The notes beneath the pieces are model-generated. The model was not told the origin of the DNA, searched no databases, and saw nothing but the letters and a program-made list of their open reading frames with translations. From Selaginella tamariscina (Eukaryota > Streptophyta > Lycopodiopsida > Selaginellales > Selaginellaceae): DNA of 64,000 bases. Shown piece by piece: positions 47,700-60,874 of the stretch (position 1 is its first letter; each line of letters starts with the position of its first letter). Both the position numbers and the translations under genes were made by a program. The stretch lies in assembly GCA_003024785.1 (NCBI GenBank), contig PUQB01000716.1, positions 30,001 to 94,000 of the forward strand, read 5' to 3'.

Positions 47700-50691
47700 G
47701 TTAATTGTAAAAATAACAATATAAACGCCATTATCTATTTGTATAAGTATTAAAATTTAAAATATGTAGATATATAACTATTAAAAAATTTAAAAATTAT
47801 ATAAAATAATATGCAAAAACAAAGTTGCTTAATTAAATAAAAAATATAAAAATTTAATGTAATTGTTTTCATACAAAAGTGAATTTCTTTATTTAATTGC
47901 TTATACACTTTTTTTTTAATGAAATTCTTAATGTTCTTTCCTTTAAAGTCAAATGTCAAAGGTGACATTTAAAAATTATGAATGGTAACCATAATTAATA
48001 ATCATAAATAATAAATTTATTATTGAATATATAATTTATTATTTTGTAAATATATATATATATATATACATACATATAACTTAATTTACAAGAGTGTTAA
48101 TTATATTGTTTAAAATTGTTTTATATATTTGTGAATCCTATTTAATTAAGGATGATTAACGTTTTTCGGAGTGTCCCTTCTTAATCCTAAATATACCATG
48201 CCATAATAATTTTTCGACACCATTCAAAAACAATATGTTAAAGTTCACAATTAATTTAATACTTAATATGTTTATGAATGAATTTAAAAAAAAAAAAACA
48301 CAAATAAAATATATTTATATCAAGTATAAAAACTCATTGATTTATTATTATTACAAAACATTAACATTTATATATAATATTTCATATATTTATAATATAC
48401 ATTTTGAATACTTGATGTGTATGGATATATAAATATATTATTATATATATCATAAATATTAAAAGTGATATCATTTTATAAATCTTGTCAAATGTTTTTT
48501 TATTTTGATTTGTATAATGCCACTTCCAATCACATTTTTTAAAAGTGTTTTTTTATTGTATTAAATTATTATTTTGTTATGTATTGTTTTTAAATTTTAT
48601 AAGAATGTGTAATAATTTTTAAATCATTTAATAATGAATATGTCATACACATATAGATTATTATAATAATAAACAATCATAAATAAAGTTTTATATTCAA
48701 GCATTTTCTAATTTTGAATTTACACAAAATTATTTTATAACTAATTTATAAGAGTGTTCATCATATTTTATAATGTAAAAGTTTTATTACGGTTAGTTTA
48801 CTCATTTATTTTTTAATTAAAACTCTTAACATATTAATAGATTGTATATTATTATTCCATAATAAGAAAATTATAACATTTTGCATCTATAAAATATATG
48901 CTTAAAACATTTTTAATATGTTTTTACATGTTAAAAATAATAACGTTATTGTATATTGAAGTGCAATTATTAAATTTAGTAGCATTATTTTATATTAGAA
49001 TTTAAGGTGTTGGATAGCAATTTATTTGATTATAAAATAGTACAATATAAAATAAAATTAAAAAATAAACACACTTCAACTTAATTTTTTATTACTAAAC
49101 ATGTCAAAATTAGATAATCAAATATGAAGAAGATTTATAAAGAATGAATTATATAAAAAATAAAACATTTATTCTTTTCATATGTTTTTATGAAAACAAT
49201 AAGTTTAAGTGATTTTACTAAATTAAAAACTTATTTATAGTAATAAATTACCTAGATATGTATACATTATAATAAATTAAGATTAATAAATAATAATACA
49301 TTAAATATATTATATTAATTATTATTAGGTTTCTTATGTAAATTTATAAGCAGTGTTGGTATAACTTTTATAATTTAAATTATTATATCATTATAAATAT
49401 TTATAACGAAAGAAGTTAAAATTTTAATATGCCACTTTGTTTAATATACATATTTGTATAGTGTTACTAAATAGCATATTTTTGTGAATGTTTATTAACG
49501 CATTCGCGAAATGTGTTCGTAAACACGTTTGTGAACATTCATTAACACTTCGTGAAATGTGTTTGTAAACAAGTTTGCTTAGTTTGTTGCTAGAAAATGC
49601 GTTCGCAATTTGTTTTCCCATTAAATAAATATTTTAATCAAATATGAATACAAAAAATAAAATAAAATTAATTGCCCAATTTATTTTTCCCATTAAATTA
49701 AAAAACCTTATCTCTTGGCACGTGTTTTTGAGAGGCTTTGTACAGAATTTTGGGTATATATCAATTATTTAAAATGCAAGAGCTTGAATAGAACAATGTG
49801 ATTATTCTTGAAATTTAAATAAGAATGCACAAGTGACATTGTAAATATTGTTTAAGAGATTTATAGGAGCGGCAATGCATGTGTGATGTCATCTTAGATT
49901 GAGGGGATGAAGAGATTCACATTTGCACACATAAGTACCTCATGAAGTAAAAGTATGTATTTTAAAAAGATGTTAAAAAAATATTGATGTGCCAAAACCA
50001 ATGGAAACTTCATTAGTTACTGGAGAAAGTAGTGCTTCTAGCATTTGCCTAGAAGGGGCATTTAAGAAGGCACTATTTTAATATTTAAATATGTCAAAAT
50101 ATTTTATATTTAATTTTTTTTTGTTACTAAAAAATGCGTTCGCAAGATTTTGAGAATGTATTCATAACCAAGAACACATTTATGAAAATCCATTCACATC
50201 AACCTTGCTTATATTTATAGCATACATCCAAATAATACATTATTGGATGTGCATGGCATAGTATCATTTTTCTAATATAACTTCTTCTCTTATTTATTTT
50301 GATTTTATGTCTTAAAAATAAAATTCAGAAATATTAAAATCTACATAATTACACCAAACCAATACACAATATATTTTTATTTTTAATTTCTAAAAGATTG
50401 GATTCAACTTGTTTCACATCTTTTTCTTTATTAAAGATAGATTTTTTTATTAATAATATAATTTAATAAGAAATGGATGTTTTAACCTATTAATAATTTT
50501 TAATTTATTAGGAATTAAACAACCAAAATAAATTAATACTCTATATTAGCCTGAATATTCTTACTCTATTTAAATTTAGAATATACTAATAAAATATTTT
50601 AATAACTAAGATCCATTATTAAGAAAATAAATAAGTATAGAAAAGTAAAATTTTAAAATTATATTTACAAAAATTTAAATTTTAAATGTTT
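47700..50691 (+). repeat. Dispersed AT-rich repeat, copy 1 (with a 1.45-kb insertion)
   Basis: Matches 59450-60806 in order: TTGTAAAAATAACAATATAA, TTGATTTATTATTATTACAA, ATCATAAATATTAAAAGTG, TTGTTTCACATCTTTTTCTT, AACAACCAAAATAAATTAAT and TTTACAAAAATTTAAATTTT. Copy 1 has about 1.45 kb (roughly 48910-50365) that copy 2 lacks. A segment around 47985-48030 (TGGTAACCATAATTAATAAT) is inverted in copy 2 (59765-59800). Confidence 0.75.
49484..49606. repeat. Two 40-bp units with internal inverted repeats
   Basis: CATTAACGCATTCGCGAAATGTGTTCGTAAACACG and CATTAACACTTCGTGAAATGTGTTTGTAAACAAG style units are tandem, and GTTCGTAAACACGTTTGTGAAC is nearly self-complementary. TTGTTGCTAGAAAATGCGTTCGCAA (49577-49601) recurs as TTGTTACTAAAAAATGCGTTCGCAA (50122-50146). 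Confidence 0.75.
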
Positions 50692-51124
50692 GCAATATGT
50701 ATCATTAATAAACATCTTTCTCATATAATTTTGAATATGTTATTATATCATTTAAATACTTTAATAAGAAAATTTATTTTTAATCTATTAACAATATTTT
50801 ATTTATTAATAATAACACAACCAAAATAAATTAATAATTTATGATATCATCAAGTTTTATTTATAGAAATTTTGAATATATTATTTTGAAACAATTTAAT
50901 AATTGAGATTCATCATTCATAAAATCAACAACTATAAAACAATAGAACTTTATAGTATTCTATAAAGTTTTATTAACTTGAGATTTATTATTGAAAAAAA
51001 AAAACAATTGTTATAATATATTCTACTTTAAATTATAATATCTCATGATTAAGTAATATTAATGAGTGCAAAATGCAGCGGGTTACAACCATAAAGAACT
51101 ATAATTTGATCTTGTTAAATTTAA

Positions 51125-51570
51125 TTGTTTAAATTTAAAAGGCCGTCTTAACTGTTTATATAATCATAATCCTGTACATATTACAATGTCTTTCTCTTTG
51201 TGTGTGTGTGTGTGTGTGTGTGTTTTATGTATGTAAATATACTCAGAACACAATGTAGAGGTAATAATGCTTAATATTAAACGATATAAATGCGCATGCA
51301 TGGACTAGACTGAGATAGTATTAACTAAAGTCAAACCCAAACACACCCGCATGCACGACACAATAGACATACAAGAGATTAAGAGATATCCAGACCATTG
51401 CTAATGTCAAAATATAATTTCCATATCCATGTATATATTATATATAGATAATATACGTTAGAACAATAAATATATGTGTTCAAATATACATAATCTAAAT
51501 TTACTATAATATATAGACATCAATAATATATGTGTGCGTGAAAGTTTTCTAAAAAGTATATTCAGTATAT
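51125..51570 (+). repeat. Dispersed repeat related to the H4 upstream region, copy 1 (empty site)
   Basis: Shares TATAATCATAATCCTGT, GACTGAGATA, CATACAAGAGAT and the later AAAAGTATATTC block with 52460-53480. At 51316-51323 it has TAGTATTA uninterrupted where the second copy carries a MITE. Confidence 0.75.
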
Positions 51571-51940
51571 TTAACTTATTTAATTATAAAATAATAAGAT
51601 AAAAAAATAATCATATTTCACTTAGATTTTTCTTATTTGTAATTAATCACATGTAAACATGTCAAACTAGATAATCATATATCAAGGAGATTTATAAAGT
51701 GTGTATTTATTATTCACAACAATTATAAATAGAATATCTAATGTAAAAATAAGTATGACACATTTATTAAAAAAACATTTTATAAGTTTTAAAAAAACAA
51801 TAAGTTTGAGTGACTTTGCTAAATTAAAAACTTATTCATAGTAATAAAAGTAATTTAAATCCCTCAAAAACTACTAATTTAATGATAAATTTAAAAAAGC
51901 CCCTAACATTCACATTATAAATAATAAATAAAACTACATA

Positions 51941-52285
51941 CTAATTATCTTCAATGAGCTCCCGAATGAAGTCAGGTCCCATCTTAGTATATTCCTGGTA
52001 ATCAATATCGTACGTACCCGTGCTATGTACCGTACTGGGGCCTTGTACCGGCGGTGTGCCGCACGCTACATGTACGGACGGAGTGTTGTACGGCTGGCTA
52101 TGGAGCTCAAGTCGCTCTTGCTGGCGGCGCCTCTCATCTGCCACGTCACGAAGCCTCTGCCGCTGTGCACGCTCCGTCAGCTGCTTCCTCTTCCGCTGCT
52201 GTTTTGCCCATTGCCATTTTGTCACTCCGCCTGGGAATGTCTTCGGCCCTCCTCCCATCATTGTCACCAATGCCATCTCTCTCAC
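51941..52285 (-). CDS. Small hypothetical protein, Arg/Gln-rich helix
   Basis: 114 residues, GC-rich against an AT-rich background. It starts MREMALVTMMGGGPKTFPGG, with VTKWQWAKQQRKRKQ following, then a long charged helix (RLRDVADERRRQQERLELHS), a Pro/Gly region and an end KMGPDFIRELIEDN. The GGGPKTFPGGVTKWQW block resembles the start of a plant protein family of unknown function that I recall as MGGGPRTFPGGLNKWQWK; not verified. It may be one exon of a larger gene; no partner exon was found. A 68-base piece of it recurs at 60807-60874. Confidence 0.5.
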   Translation of the reverse strand: MREMALVTMMGGGPKTFPGGVTKWQWAKQQRKRKQLTERAQRQRLRDVADERRRQQERLELHSQPYNTPSVHVACGTPPVQGPSTVHSTGTYDIDYQEYTKMGPDFIRELIEDN

Positions 52286-52459
52286 TCTATAGATAAGGAT
52301 GTATATGAATTACAAAGTTTTCTAATAAATTATAACTTAAATTTTAAAATATTCTGTATATTATGAAATATATATATTTTTTGAGTATTAGACTTTTATG
52401 TATGAAAAGCGTGTGTGTGGTGTGTGTAAAGCATATGTTGCGCGTGTCTTACCGATGTT

Positions 52460-53480
52460 ATCTTCTAGACAAGTCGGCTGTTAACTCTTTAATTTAAAAG
52501 GCTGTTATATAATCATAATCCTGTTCTCTCTCTCTCTACACACACATACAACACACACTCACACAATTCTCTCTCTATGTGTGTGTGTACACACACACGT
52601 AGAAACACATACTCACACAAGCATGTATAGGTTCTCAGTTATAATGTTTAATACTAAACAATATAAGTGTGCATGGATGGACTAAATATATAGACTGAGA
52701 TACTGTTAAGGAAAATCACATTTATATTTCTGAACTTTATCATATTTACATATATAATTCTTAGAAGTTTATATTTACATGTATACTCCTCTAAAAGTTT
52801 TAAATTTACATATATACTCTTCAAAAACTTTAATCGTAATATTTTATTTTAAAATAACAAAATATATTTTCAATTCATAATATATTGCAAATGACATAAT
52901 TAAAGTTATTAAGTGTTAAATGTCAAAAAATTATTATAGTAAAAAATAAAATATTTTTTAAAATATTATATATTATTGTGAAACCTAAACATAATAAAAT
53001 ATAAATTAATTATAAATTTTTATTAATTTTTTAAAAATGTTTTTTAATTTTTAATTTAAATTTATAAAGTTTTAAATTGAAGTTTCAGGGTATACATATG
53101 TAAATATAAAACTTTTACAAATATATATGTAAATTTTATGGATATAAATGTAATTTTCCCTAGTATTAATTAAAGCCACACTCACACGCACGCACACACA
53201 CAAGGCACAACACACATACAAGAGATACAAGAGATCGAGATAGATATATATTTGATCGATGTATACATATGTGACAAAATAACACATGCATTTCCATAAA
53301 TATCCAATAACACTACAGGCCATCATATGTATATATCATATATATGAGATAATATACGTTAAAACAATATATACGGCTATATACGTATTGATGTTTATAC
53401 TGTCTAATTTAGTAAAAGTATATTCGCTATATTAAACTAGAATATGCTAACCCGAGAAACACATGGCAATCCGCATCTAT
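52460..53480 (+). repeat. Dispersed repeat related to copy at 51125, copy 2 (interrupted by a MITE), running into the H4 upstream region
   Basis: Sequence order matches 51125-51570, with a 452-base MITE plus 8-base target duplication inserted. The right part (AAAAGTATATTCG...TATGCTAACCC...AAACACATG) also matches 57838-57900. Confidence 0.75.
52709..53160 (-). mobile_element. MITE copy B, complete, with target-site duplication
   Basis: 452 bases, non-coding. Terminal inverted repeats: left AGGAAAATCACATTTATAT, right (reverse complement) GGGAAAATTACATTTATAT, with weaker complementarity reaching about 100 bases inwards (TTTACATATATA, AAAAGTTT motifs). Flanks TACTGTTA (52701-52708) and TAGTATTA (53161-53168) fit an 8-base duplication; the empty relative has TAGTATTA once. 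An 8-base duplication suggests hAT; 9 bases (Mutator) is possible. Orientation is set to match copy A in reverse. Confidence 0.85.
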
Positions 53481-53724
53481 ACGTCCGTCTAATCTGACGT
53501 CTCCGATTGAACTCCTGTAATATGAGGAATATGGTGACCTAAGAAACACACTTCAGTGCCAGCGTGGCGATCTGCGTGACGGATTCTCATCCACACCGTC
53601 CGTCTAAATCCGACGTAAGAAATTGAAATTAGGATTCTATCCATCCGACTTTTCCCTCCGATATTTAAACAGCCCTATGGCATAGGTTCTTTACCATTAG
53701 GTTTCTCTTCAGGATTCATTCGCC
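53460..53724 (+). promoter_or_regulatory. Histone H4 upstream region with duplicated motif
   Basis: Two related segments, AAACACATGGCAATCCGCAT...CGTCCGTCTAATCTGACG (53459-53501) and AAACACAC...GGCGATCTGCGTGACGG...CGTCCGTCTAAATCCGACG (53546-53615), are followed by GATATTTAAACAG, a TATA-like box about 63 bases before the ATG. The GATCTGCG/ATCCGC and GACG elements recall the octamer and hexamer of plant histone promoters. Confidence 0.5.
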
Positions 53725-54030
<306 letters not shown>

Positions 54031-55895
54031 ATTTCTTCTCAGAGTGTATATCCCTTTTATGTTTCAGGTCTTTAATTGAAGTTTTGTGTATGTATCTATA
54101 TATATATGGTGTACCTTGGTTATGCTTGCTTGTCCATACAACGATCCGACTGTACGGAACTCGGGCAGGGTCGTAGGAGAAACTTAAAATGAACAATGCT
54201 CATATGTTGGGTAGTAAAGAATTATAAGCTTGTGTGTGTCATATGGTGTAATGAATAATATATAATAATCATGTATTACCAAATATATTAATAATACTTT
54301 AGTTTTAAACTAGTGTATTAACTATAAACTTGAGCATTTACATAATATATATTTAACTGTTTATAATTTTTATGTTTATAATATGCATGTAAATGATAAT
54401 AAATAAGCTCTTTCCTGATCTGATTAATTATAAATCAATTTAAAATTTGATTTATAAGGATATTATAAATAAAGTATAGTGTTCCTAATGTCATATCAGA
54501 ATTTAACTAAACAAGTTTTACACATTATAAAGATTAATGATTATTTATAATGAAACAATATTAATATTTATTTATTTTTTGAATTTGTATTCATTAATTT
54601 ATATCATATATATAACTTTGTAAAGGGTAATATAATTTTAATATTATACTAAACATCTTTATTATAAGTTGATCTTTTAAATATTAAAACACAAAAAGTA
54701 AATATTATAAAGATATGGACCAATTCATAACTATATTACTAATGTTTTATTATTAATTAATTTTATTTTTTAAAATGTTATATGTTAATAATTTAGTTTT
54801 TTTCATATGAATAATAAAGAATGCTATTATTTACTAGAGAGTTGAGCAAAAACTTATTAGAATAAATAAATTATAAAAAGATAAAATAAAAAAAAGTTCA
54901 ATATATATATTAGAATGAATTAAGTTAAAGAAAATAAAATTTATTAAATTTTTTTTAATAAAGAAAATAAGCAACCAAATCGTTTAGAAATTAAGGTTAA
55001 ATAATTTTAAATAATCTAATAAATTAAATAATAATAAATAATTTAATAATCATGGTGGTCATTAATAATTCATTCATGATGATGACTTATTAAATAAAAA
55101 ATATTTAATGATAAGAATTTTAAAATAAATAAAATAAGTAATAACATATTCTTCATAATAATAAATATTCTAAAAAGTACTTATGTTATTTAATAAAATT
55201 GAAATAATACATTTTATGAATTTACATTATTTAATTGATTAGATTTTATTAATAATTCTAATTAATAATTAAATTTTACAAATTTTAACCTAAGTCTTAT
55301 TTAGACTTGACATTTAAAATTTATACTTCTTATAAATGTGGAAGAATTATATATATTTTATAAATGAATTTACTTTGTCATTTTGTTCTTTATAACGTAT
55401 GTTTTACATACGCAATAAAAGAAATATTTTAAATAATTATAATTTAAGAAACTAACAAAGTTGAGAGTGTATAAATTATTAAAAATTATAAACAAAGATC
55501 AAAATGTTAAAAAATAAAAATTTAATAATTAAATTTTAATTAAAGTTGGACTCACTTTAACTTGTGTCAAAAGTGCTTAAGATAATGATAAAATCAACAT
55601 ATATATAAATATTATCAAATATACCTAAAGTCATAACAAGTTTTTACACCATGAAATTATATATGTAAAAATGTATATATTAAAATACATATAATGATTT
55701 CTATATTGTTCCAATGTTAATTAAAGTTCAATCATTTAGTTTTTTTTTGTTATTAATACCTTCATGGTTTTGTTTGTAACCTTTAATAATTATATGAAAT
55801 TTTTAATTTTATTTCTTATTGAATTAGAAACATAAAGATTTCATTTAATTATTCAAAGTAACCATTTAAAGAGCAAAATGACAAAATATGTTCTT

Positions 55896-55928
<33 letters not shown>

Positions 55929-57659
55929 AGTTTTTGTGTTTATTATAATATAATAAGAAGTATAAATAAATCTCCCACTCACATACACACACGAGAGAAT
56001 ACATATTTGAGTGTTGATGCTCTTGTAAATAAGAAATATTTATTTAAGTCAAATTTATAACATGTAATTGATAAAATTCATAAAAGAGTAGAATTATTAA
56101 TAAAATTTGATCAATAAAATCATGTCAATTCATTAAAAAAATAAATTATTAAAAAAATTAATTAACAAAACTATGTAAATTCATAAAAGAATGTGTATTA
56201 TATTTATACTTGGTAAATGAGTAATAAATCTCACATAATTCATTTATAAATTCATTTAGACACTCAAATGAATAAATTCAAAAGATAATTTATATAGTTT
56301 TAATCATATATCGATCAATTAAGTAGCATGTATTTGTTAATACTTTATACCTTATAATGATTACACATATTTTATACAGTTTAAAGATATATAATAACTC
56401 GACTTCAGCATTGACACGTGTACACAAGAGAATCAGATGGACTACCTTATTAAATTTTTATTATTATGTGTTATTCAAAGTGGTAATTTATATATTACTG
56501 TTTTAAAAGAATTCATACTTAATAAGTAGTTTTAATTATTTTAAATACTAACCAGCATTCTTTTCACAAACGATAAAATTTCTTTTACCGGCTCAAAATG
56601 ATGAGAACACACTTTAACACATGATTTTTTTACTGTTCAAATACTTTTAACACAAGTCAATGCAAATCCAATGTTAATATATATTATATATAAAATCAAT
56701 GTGACTAAAATTATAATAATAAATAATTTATATAACTTATGATTTTGAAAGCCCTTCGTGATTTCTCTTTAGGGTTTGTAAATAACTATATTATTACTTA
56801 TACAAGAATTTAAACACTAAAGTACATTATATATATGTTCACCTTATGAGTGTTTAATATAAAGAACAACAATATGTGTAGGATGTTTTTATGATTAATA
56901 ATATGAGTGTTATTATATTTATTTATATAAATATTAGGATTTGATATAAACATATGATTATTAACAAAATATAAACTTAATATGCAAAAGTGAAGCTTTT
57001 TAATAAAATGAAAAACATAACAAACGTATTTACTTATTTCCATACAAAGTAAGTTTTTTCTCCTTCCCACACACAACAAAGATACACACACATTTTTTAC
57101 TTAATTTCACACCTTCTTTTATTTAAGTTTAAATTGTTATTTAAATATCTTTCTCAATTTTAATGTATCTTTATTAATTTGTATTCTTCTTATTTGTTTT
57201 GAATATCTTATGTAATATAAAAGTATTAAGTTATGTAAAATGTAAAATGTATTATATAATTTTACAAAACCTTTATAACTTAAAATTTTAACCTATACAA
57301 TTGTGAAAATAAAATATTAATTAACTTTAAAATTTAAACATAAAACAAACATAACATATATTTACATATATAATTAATGAGATTTAAAAAATTATTGATT
57401 TATACACACACACACACAAATTATTTATTAAAAATATTCAAAAACTTAATTATTCTTTAATTAATCTCAAAGAAATACAAAACATGACATTAAAACATTG
57501 ATTATTATTTAATACTAATTTTATTTAATTCCACTTTCTAGATGTTAAAAAGTATTTATCATTTTTTAAAATTAAATGTAATTATAGATTGTATTTTATG
57601 CAAATGAATGTGTAAATGAATGAATATTTAACTTCAAAATATAAGTTTTTATTTTTCTA
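54031..57659. other. AT-rich spacer, no gene recognised
   Basis: The H4 3' flank is followed by more than 3 kb of AT-rich sequence with TA and short CA arrays. Nothing with coding character or terminal repeats was found. Confidence 0.6.
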
Positions 57660-57905
57660 ATCCCAAGTTAGATCCCAAGTTCGCCAAACAACACACAAAC
57701 ACACGCACGCACACATATGTCACAATTTAATTTCATATATCCAATAACAGTACAAGCCAGCATAGAGATATATATTTATATGAGATAATACGTTATATGT
57801 GTGCAAATATGCATATAGTGTAAGTTTATACTATAATTAATGTATATGTGTAATAAAAGTATATTCGATATATATATATATGCTAACCCTAAAAACACAT
57901 GCCAG
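57660..57905 (+). repeat. Dispersed repeat related to the H4 upstream region, copy 3
   Basis: CATATATCCAATAACAGTACA, GATATATATTTATATGAGATAATA, AATAAAAGTATATTCG and TATGCTAACCCTAAAAACAC match 53280-53465 in order; homology stops at ACATGCCAGG. Confidence 0.7.
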
Positions 57906-58929
57906 GAAAAATTATTTATTAAAAGAAATATATTAAGCTAACTATGGATATGAAACCCTAAATCTTAACCATTAATATTACTTAACATGAGAGTCTAAAA
58001 TAAAATATATAAAAAATGATAACTTTTAAAATAATTAATTTTTATTAGTTAATTATAATTTTCTAAATTATAAAGTTGTACATTTTTATAGTTATTGATT
58101 TTATGAATGATAAAGCTCGATGATTATGTTTTGAAATAATATATTCTAAATTAATGTAAATATACTTTAATGAGATTATAAATTATTAACTAATTTTGGT
58201 TGTTTTATTCTTAATAAATAATTTTGTTTAATAGATTAAAATAAATTAAAGAATAAAATGTAGTATATTTAGAGAGAAGTAATGGCAAAGCTTATCACAT
58301 GACTTAATAAGCACCATAAGAGTTAATTAATTTTTATTAATAATACATTTCAATTGTAAACGTTCAAAGTTTAAATTATTTGTAAAGTAGAATTTTAAAA
58401 TTATACTTTTTTATAATAATTAATTTACTTAATGATTGAATTTCAATTATTAAAATGTTTTTAAATAGTATAATCTAAATTTAAATAAATTAATGATATC
58501 ATCATGTTTAATATATTCTGGTCATTTTATCTTAATAAAATAAAAGTTATCAATAGGTTGAAGTGTACAATTGTTATTAAATTATATTATGTTTATTAAA
58601 AAAGTTATCGTTAATACGGAACAAGTTGAATTTAGGGTTTTTTAGAAATTATAAATAAAAATAAATTGTGTATGTGCATAGTGTAATTTTAGGGATTTTA
58701 ATATATTTAAATTTTATTTGTAAGACATAAACAAATCATAAATTATTTGATTTAAATAAACTAAACATAAAACAATATCATAAATTTTTGATTTAAATAA
58801 ACTAATGCCATGTATACACACTAAAACCAACATCAGCAAGTGTGTGTGAGAGAGAGAGAGGCTGGTTCCTGAGTGGAATGGTACAGCAAGTTGTGTTATG
58901 TAAATGGACATGTGCGTACGCAAGCACAC

Positions 58930-60806
58930 ACACACACACATACATTATATATAGTATTTATAATAAATCTATTATTAAATATATATTTTATTACTTTGTA
59001 TACATAATATATATATATATATATATAACTTAATTTACAAGAGTGTTCATCACATTATTTGAATATAAAAGAAAAACCTTAAATACAAATAAGCAAACCC
59101 ATTGGTTTAAAAACTTTAACATTTATGTATAATGTTTAATGTATTTATTAATATATGAATTTTAAATATTTAATGTGTATAAATATACTTAATATATATC
59201 ATAAATATTAAAAGTTATGCTAATTTACAAAATCTCTTACCCTCTAATTGTTTAATATAAACAATTACTATAACTTTTCTTATCTTATTAAGCCAACAAA
59301 ACAAAGGGTTTATAAGAGGTTTTTAATTTAGATGACCTAGGTCTTTCTTATATAACCTACATATTCCACATCTTTACATAGGTAATCAAATCACTAAGTT
59401 AAAACTATGACAATAACTATAATATTCATAAAATATTTTTCATGATCAATTTGTAAAAATAACAATATAAATGCATTATATCTATTTGTATAAGTATTTG
59501 AATTTAATATATGTAGACATATAATTATTAATAATTTTAAAAACTATATAAATTAATATACAAAAGCAAAGCTATTTAATAAAATAAAAAATGTAAGAAT
59601 CGGGTTTAATTTTGTTTTGTACAAAAGTAAATTTGTTTTTTTTTTGTCACATGCAATCTTATTTACACAATTAATTTTTATTGAATTCTTAATGTTCTTT
59701 ATTCTAAGTTTAAATTTAAGATATGTATATGTTTACAATGTAATAAGTATATATTCAATAATAAATTTTATTATAGATTATTATTAATTATGGTTACCAC
59801 ATGTGTGTGTGTGTATACATATATATAGCATTATTTAAAATTACTTCATAAATTTGAGTGTAAAAAAAACTCAAAAAATAGAAACAAGATATATTTAAAC
59901 CAAAATTAACAAAACCATTGATTTATTATTATTACAAGACATTAACATTTATATATAATATTCATGTATTTATAAGATATAAATTTTGAAGATTTAATGT
60001 ATATGGATATATAAATATATTATTATATATATCATAAATATTAAAAGTGGTGCCATTTTATCAAATCTTTTTTTTAATTTTTATTTGTCTCCCACTCATA
60101 GCCTTTTAAAAATGTTCTTTATTTGTATTAAATTATTCATTTCTTATAATATTGTTTTTGAATTTTATAAGGATGTGTGATAATTAATAAATTATTTAAT
60201 AATGAATAAGTCATATACATCTGGATTATTATAAGAATGAGTAAGTCGTTTTACATTTAAACATTTTCTAATTTTGAATTCACACGAAATGTTATTTTAT
60301 TATATAAAAATAAAATGTAATCTGCATCATATTTTATAATGTCAAAGTTTTATTACAACTAGGTCTACTCATCTATTTTTTAATTAAAACTTTTAACATA
60401 TTAATAAATTGTATATTATTTATTCCATAATAGAAAGAATTATAACATTTTACATATATAAAATATATGTTTAACAATTTATTTTATTTATAATTTCTAC
60501 AAGATTATTGAACTCAACTTGTTTCACATCTTTTTCTTTATTAAAGATAAATTTTTACTAAACATAATATATTTTAATAAGAAATGTATGTTTTAACCTA
60601 TTAATAATTTTTAATTTATTAACATTAAACAACCAAAATAAATTAATACTCTATGTTAACCTGAAAATATTGCTACTCTATTTAAATTTAGAATATACTA
60701 TTTAAAAACATTTTAATAATTGAGATCCATCATTAAGAAAATAAATAGCTATAAAAAAGTATAATTTTAAAATTATATTTTACAAAAATTTAAATTTTGA
60801 ATGTTT
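58930..60806 (+). repeat. Dispersed AT-rich repeat, copies 2 and 3
   Basis: 59450-60806 matches 47700-50691 (minus its 1.45-kb insertion). 58930-59240 is a further partial copy (ACTTAATTTACAAGAGTGTT, ATATATCATAAATATTAAAA). Homology to copy 1 stops at AATGTTTGC, exactly where the captured gene fragment begins. Confidence 0.75.
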
Positions 60807-60874
60807 GCCAGCCGTACAACACTCCGTCCGTACATGCAGCGTGCGGCACACCGCCGGTACAAGGCCCCGGTACG
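60807..60874 (+). pseudogene. 68-bp fragment of the hypothetical gene at 51941-52285
   Basis: GCCAGCCGTACAACACTCCG to GGTACAAGGCCCCGGTACG equals the reverse complement of 52031-52098 with two substitutions. It would encode SQPYNTPSVH(A/V)ACGTPPV. It stands as a GC-rich island at the edge of the AT-rich repeat. Confidence 0.9.

Larger units (their letters stand above)
46814..51940. other. AT-rich, repeat-filled tract, no gene recognised
   Basis: Over 5 kb of very AT-rich sequence. Short ORFs here are of biased composition (Ile, Lys, Phe, Tyr) and resemble chance ORFs. Parts are related to 58930-60806 and to 52460-53480 (listed separately). Confidence 0.6.

Noticed and set aside
47750-48432. 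Small ORFs rich in Ile, Lys, Phe, Tyr
   Set aside because: Composition is that of AT-rich non-coding DNA, and the surrounding sequence is a dispersed repeat.
46814-51940. Organelle DNA insertion (AT-rich tract)
   Set aside because: No plastid or mitochondrial gene, rRNA or tRNA recognised; AT content alone is not evidence.
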